From Candidatus Fermentibacterota bacterium (GTDB lineage Bacteria; Fermentibacterota; Fermentibacteria; Fermentibacterales; Fermentibacteraceae), in NCBI GenBank assembly GCA_022703195.1, contig JAKLEF010000096.1, forward strand, positions 1 through 7,355: DNA of 7,355 bases, read 5' to 3'. Made by a program: the position numbers and the translations under genes. Positions within the stretch are counted from its first letter, which is position 1. Each line of letters begins with the position of its first letter. The notes below the pieces were generated by a model. The model was not told where the DNA came from. It worked only from the letters and a program-made list of their open reading frames with translations, and made no database searches. Of the stretch, positions 5,693 through 7,355 are shown piece by piece.

Positions 5693-6549
5693 TGACAGGC
5701 AGGCCTTCCCCAGTCGGGAGCTTCGTGCTCGTGGTGCTGGACAGCTGCAGGTGGGACACCTTCGCCAAGGCCGCCCCGGAGTCGATGATGAGCCTCGGCC
5801 CCCTGGAGAAGCGCTACAGCTACGCATCCTGGACCGCGCCGTCGCACTACAACATGCTGATGGGCCTCCTGCCCCACACGAACCCGCGGGGGGTCTTCGC
5901 CTCCGACTACTACAGGAAGGACTTCTTCAAGTACCGGGAGAGGCTCGGAGGGCGCGACCTGTCCTTCGCGAACCTCGTTCCCGGGCTCTACCTGCCCCCG
6001 TTCCTGCACGACACGCTGGGATACGCCACCACGGCGCTCGTGTCCCTCCCCGTCCTCAACAGCTTCACGCCCCTGAACAGGGGATTCGACAGGTTCGTGC
6101 TGATGGAGAGGCACAACGACATGGAGGCGATGCTCGACCTGATCCACTTCCCTCCCGGGAAGCCCTGCTTCTACATGCTCAACGTAGGGGAGACGCACTA
6201 CCCGTACGCCCTGCCCGGGGAGCCCGAGGACATGTGGCCCAGGATCAGCGGCGTGCACGGCGTCTTCAAGCACCTCGACGACCACATCGCGGGAGGTGAG
6301 CTGGACGGCGGCGAACCCGGGCGCTTCTTCGACGCACCCACGATGGAGATCCTCCGGAAGCGGCAGGTCGAAGCCGTGAGGCATGTCGACAGGGTCTTCG
6401 CCAGGCTCCGGGCGATGCTCCCGGAAGGCACCTGGGTGACGGTCACATCCGACCATGGAGAGCTCTTCGGCGAGGACGGCCTCTTCGGGCACGGGCCCGT
6501 GTGCCACGAGAAGGTATTCGAGGTACCCTTCGTCGAAGGCAGGATCTGA
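5689..6549 (+). CDS. Sulfatase/alkaline-phosphatase-superfamily enzyme with Thr nucleophile
   Basis: A 286-residue enzyme of the alkaline-phosphatase/sulfatase fold. Seen in order: FVLVVLDSCRWDTF with metal-ligand Asp18; SWTAPSHYNMLMG (47-59), the counterpart of the sulfatase 'C/S-x-P-S-R' motif, with Thr49 as nucleophile and His instead of Arg; NVGETHYPY (165-173 region); SDHGE (254-258) with Asp255/His256; and GHG (267-269) plus His273. It ends soon after the core, much shorter than the usual 450-500-residue sulfatase. Thr cannot become formylglycine, so sulfatase activity is unlikely; a phosphatase, phosphodiesterase or phosphotransferase is more plausible (LtaS uses Thr). No signal peptide or membrane helix is seen, so it is probably cytosolic. 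The ATG at 5689 overlaps the lipoprotein stop (ATGATGA); the next Met (5692) is an equal alternative. The ribosome-binding site is weak, implying coupling. Substrate unknown; context hints at lipid headgroups or glycans. Confidence 0.8.
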   Translation: MMTGRPSPVGSFVLVVLDSCRWDTFAKAAPESMMSLGPLEKRYSYASWTAPSHYNMLMGLLPHTNPRGVFASDYYRKDFFKYRERLGGRDLSFANLVPGLYLPPFLHDTLGYATTALVSLPVLNSFTPLNRGFDRFVLMERHNDMEAMLDLIHFPPGKPCFYMLNVGETHYPYALPGEPEDMWPRISGVHGVFKHLDDHIAGGELDGGEPGRFFDAPTMEILRKRQVEAVRHVDRVFARLRAMLPEGTWVTVTSDHGELFGEDGLFGHGPVCHEKVFEVPFVEGRI

Positions 6550-6560
6550 CGGAGGGTCCC

Positions 6561-7355
6561 ATGCCCGCTGGAAGCCACAGGTTCAGGACCGAGACCCGCA
6601 GGCTGCTCGACATCGTAGTGAACAGCCTCTATTCGCATCCCGACGTGTTCCTGCGCGAACTCGTATCCAACGCCTCCGACGCCCTGGACCGCCTCAGGTT
6701 CGAGGCGCTCACCGATCCCGGCCTGGCTGCCGCAGGATCGGAACCGGAGATACTCGTCAGGCCCGATGCCGTGTCGGGCACCCTCACGGTGTCGGACAAC
6801 GGGATCGGGATGACGGCCGACGAGCTGTCGCGCAACCTGGGGACCATCGCCGGCTCGGGCACGGGCCGGTTCCTCGCCGGAGCCGATCCGGAGAGCGCCC
6901 CGGAACTCATCGGCAGGTTCGGCGTGGGCTTCTACTCCGCCTTCATGGTGGCCGGGAGGGTGGAGGTCGTCTCCAGGAGAGCCGGATCGGAAGAGCCTGC
7001 CGCCAGGTGGGAGTCCGACGGCAGGGAATCGTTCACCGTCGAGGAGGCGGAACGCACGGGCAGCGGGACCGACGTGATCCTCCACCTGAAGGAGGGGATG
7101 GAGGAGTATCTCGATCCGGACCGGCTGGGCGGGATCGTGAGGGCCTACTCCGACTACCTCCCCCATCCCGTCAGGCTTGCGATGCCGGACGGTCCGGGAG
7201 GGCGGGCGCTCAATTCGGGGACCCCGCTCTGGCTGACCCCCGAGAAGGACGTCCGGGAAGGCGGCTACGAAGACTTCTACAGTCATCTCTCCGGCAGCCC
7301 CGACAAGCCGTTCAGCCACCTGTCCTGCCATGTCGAGGGGGCCGTCGAGTTCCAT
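6561..7355 (+). CDS. htpG: HtpG (bacterial Hsp90), N-terminal 265 residues (3' partial)
   Basis: The start of the ATP-dependent cytosolic chaperone HtpG; the full protein is about 620 residues, so roughly the first 40% is present and the frame is open to the right edge. The GHKL ATP-binding domain is complete: LRELVSNASDALDRLRF with catalytic Glu33 and Mg-binding Asn37, DNGIGM (79-84), LGTIAGSGT (93-101) and IGRFGVGFYSAFMVA (117-131). After residue ~215 the middle domain begins (LWLTPEKDV, YEDFYSHLS, then FSHLSCHVEG). One oddity is Gly98 where the lid motif usually has Lys (GTIAKSGT). The start is firm: GGAGGG (6551-6556) is four bases before the ATG. It lies 11 bp after the sulfatase-like gene on the same strand, so it is probably co-transcribed but has its own good ribosome-binding site. 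Confidence 0.95.
   Translation, partial: MPAGSHRFRTETRRLLDIVVNSLYSHPDVFLRELVSNASDALDRLRFEALTDPGLAAAGSEPEILVRPDAVSGTLTVSDNGIGMTADELSRNLGTIAGSGTGRFLAGADPESAPELIGRFGVGFYSAFMVAGRVEVVSRRAGSEEPAARWESDGRESFTVEEAERTGSGTDVILHLKEGMEEYLDPDRLGGIVRAYSDYLPHPVRLAMPDGPGGRALNSGTPLWLTPEKDVREGGYEDFYSHLSGSPDKPFSHLSCHVEGAVEFH

Noticed and set aside
5689..6549. Calling the sulfatase-like gene truncated or frameshifted because it is short
   Set aside because: All core metal and nucleophile motifs are present in order and the stop follows a natural family end (V-P-F-V-E); a strong ribosome-binding site for htpG follows immediately.
6198..7355. Long open minus-strand frame (385 codons) opposite htpG and the sulfatase-like gene
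   Set aside because: Shadow frame from high GC and codon bias; low-complexity Gly/Arg/Pro/His composition, no domain, and the plus strand carries clearly conserved HtpG motifs.

Overview
The window is GC-rich (roughly two-thirds G+C by eye), gene-dense and free of mobile elements, CRISPR arrays, tRNA or rRNA. It comes from a diderm (outer-membrane) bacterium. The evidence is a TonB-family protein, a complete MCE/Mla-type lipid ABC transporter and a lipoprotein of the outer-membrane-facing ABC auxiliary family. Arginine is encoded very often by AGG despite the high GC. That would fit an FCB-group or candidate-phylum lineage better than a typical proteobacterium, but the taxonomic guess is weak.

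Layout. (1) Positions 1-1280, plus strand: the C-terminal part of a polytopic GT39/ArnT-like membrane glycosyltransferase whose start lies upstream of the window. (2) Positions 1281-1370: a short convergent intergenic region with a 13-bp perfect hairpin that can serve as terminator for both flanking genes. (3) Positions 1371-2217, minus strand: a two-gene unit encoding a 45-residue membrane peptide and, downstream, a TonB-family protein with a strongly acidic periplasmic linker. (4) Positions 2218-2363: a divergent control region with a plausible minus-strand promoter and several short palindromes. (5) Positions 2364-7355, plus strand: a tightly packed operon of STAS-MlaE fusion permease, MlaF ATPase, MlaD MCE protein, PqiC-type auxiliary lipoprotein, a sulfatase/alkaline-phosphatase-superfamily enzyme, and HtpG (Hsp90) running off the right edge.

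How the genes work together. The first four operon genes overlap by 4, 11 and 10 bp and form a self-contained lipid transporter: permease plus STAS subunit in one chain, ATPase, periplasmic MCE ring protein, and an envelope lipoprotein in place of the soluble shuttle MlaC. The sulfatase-like gene overlaps the lipoprotein gene by 4 bp, so it is probably translated with the transporter. It has no signal peptide or membrane segment and carries Thr where true sulfatases have Cys/Ser, so it is more likely a cytosolic phospho-hydrolase or transferase than a sulfatase. htpG follows 11 bp later with its own strong ribosome-binding site.

Most promising for novelty: the coupling of a non-canonical (Thr) alkaline-phosphatase-fold enzyme to an MCE lipid transporter, the 45-residue membrane peptide paired with a TonB-family gene, and a 9-base motif (GCGTTAACA) that holds all three TTAA sites I can find and both TTA codons I can find. 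No wholly new system can be claimed from sequence alone.
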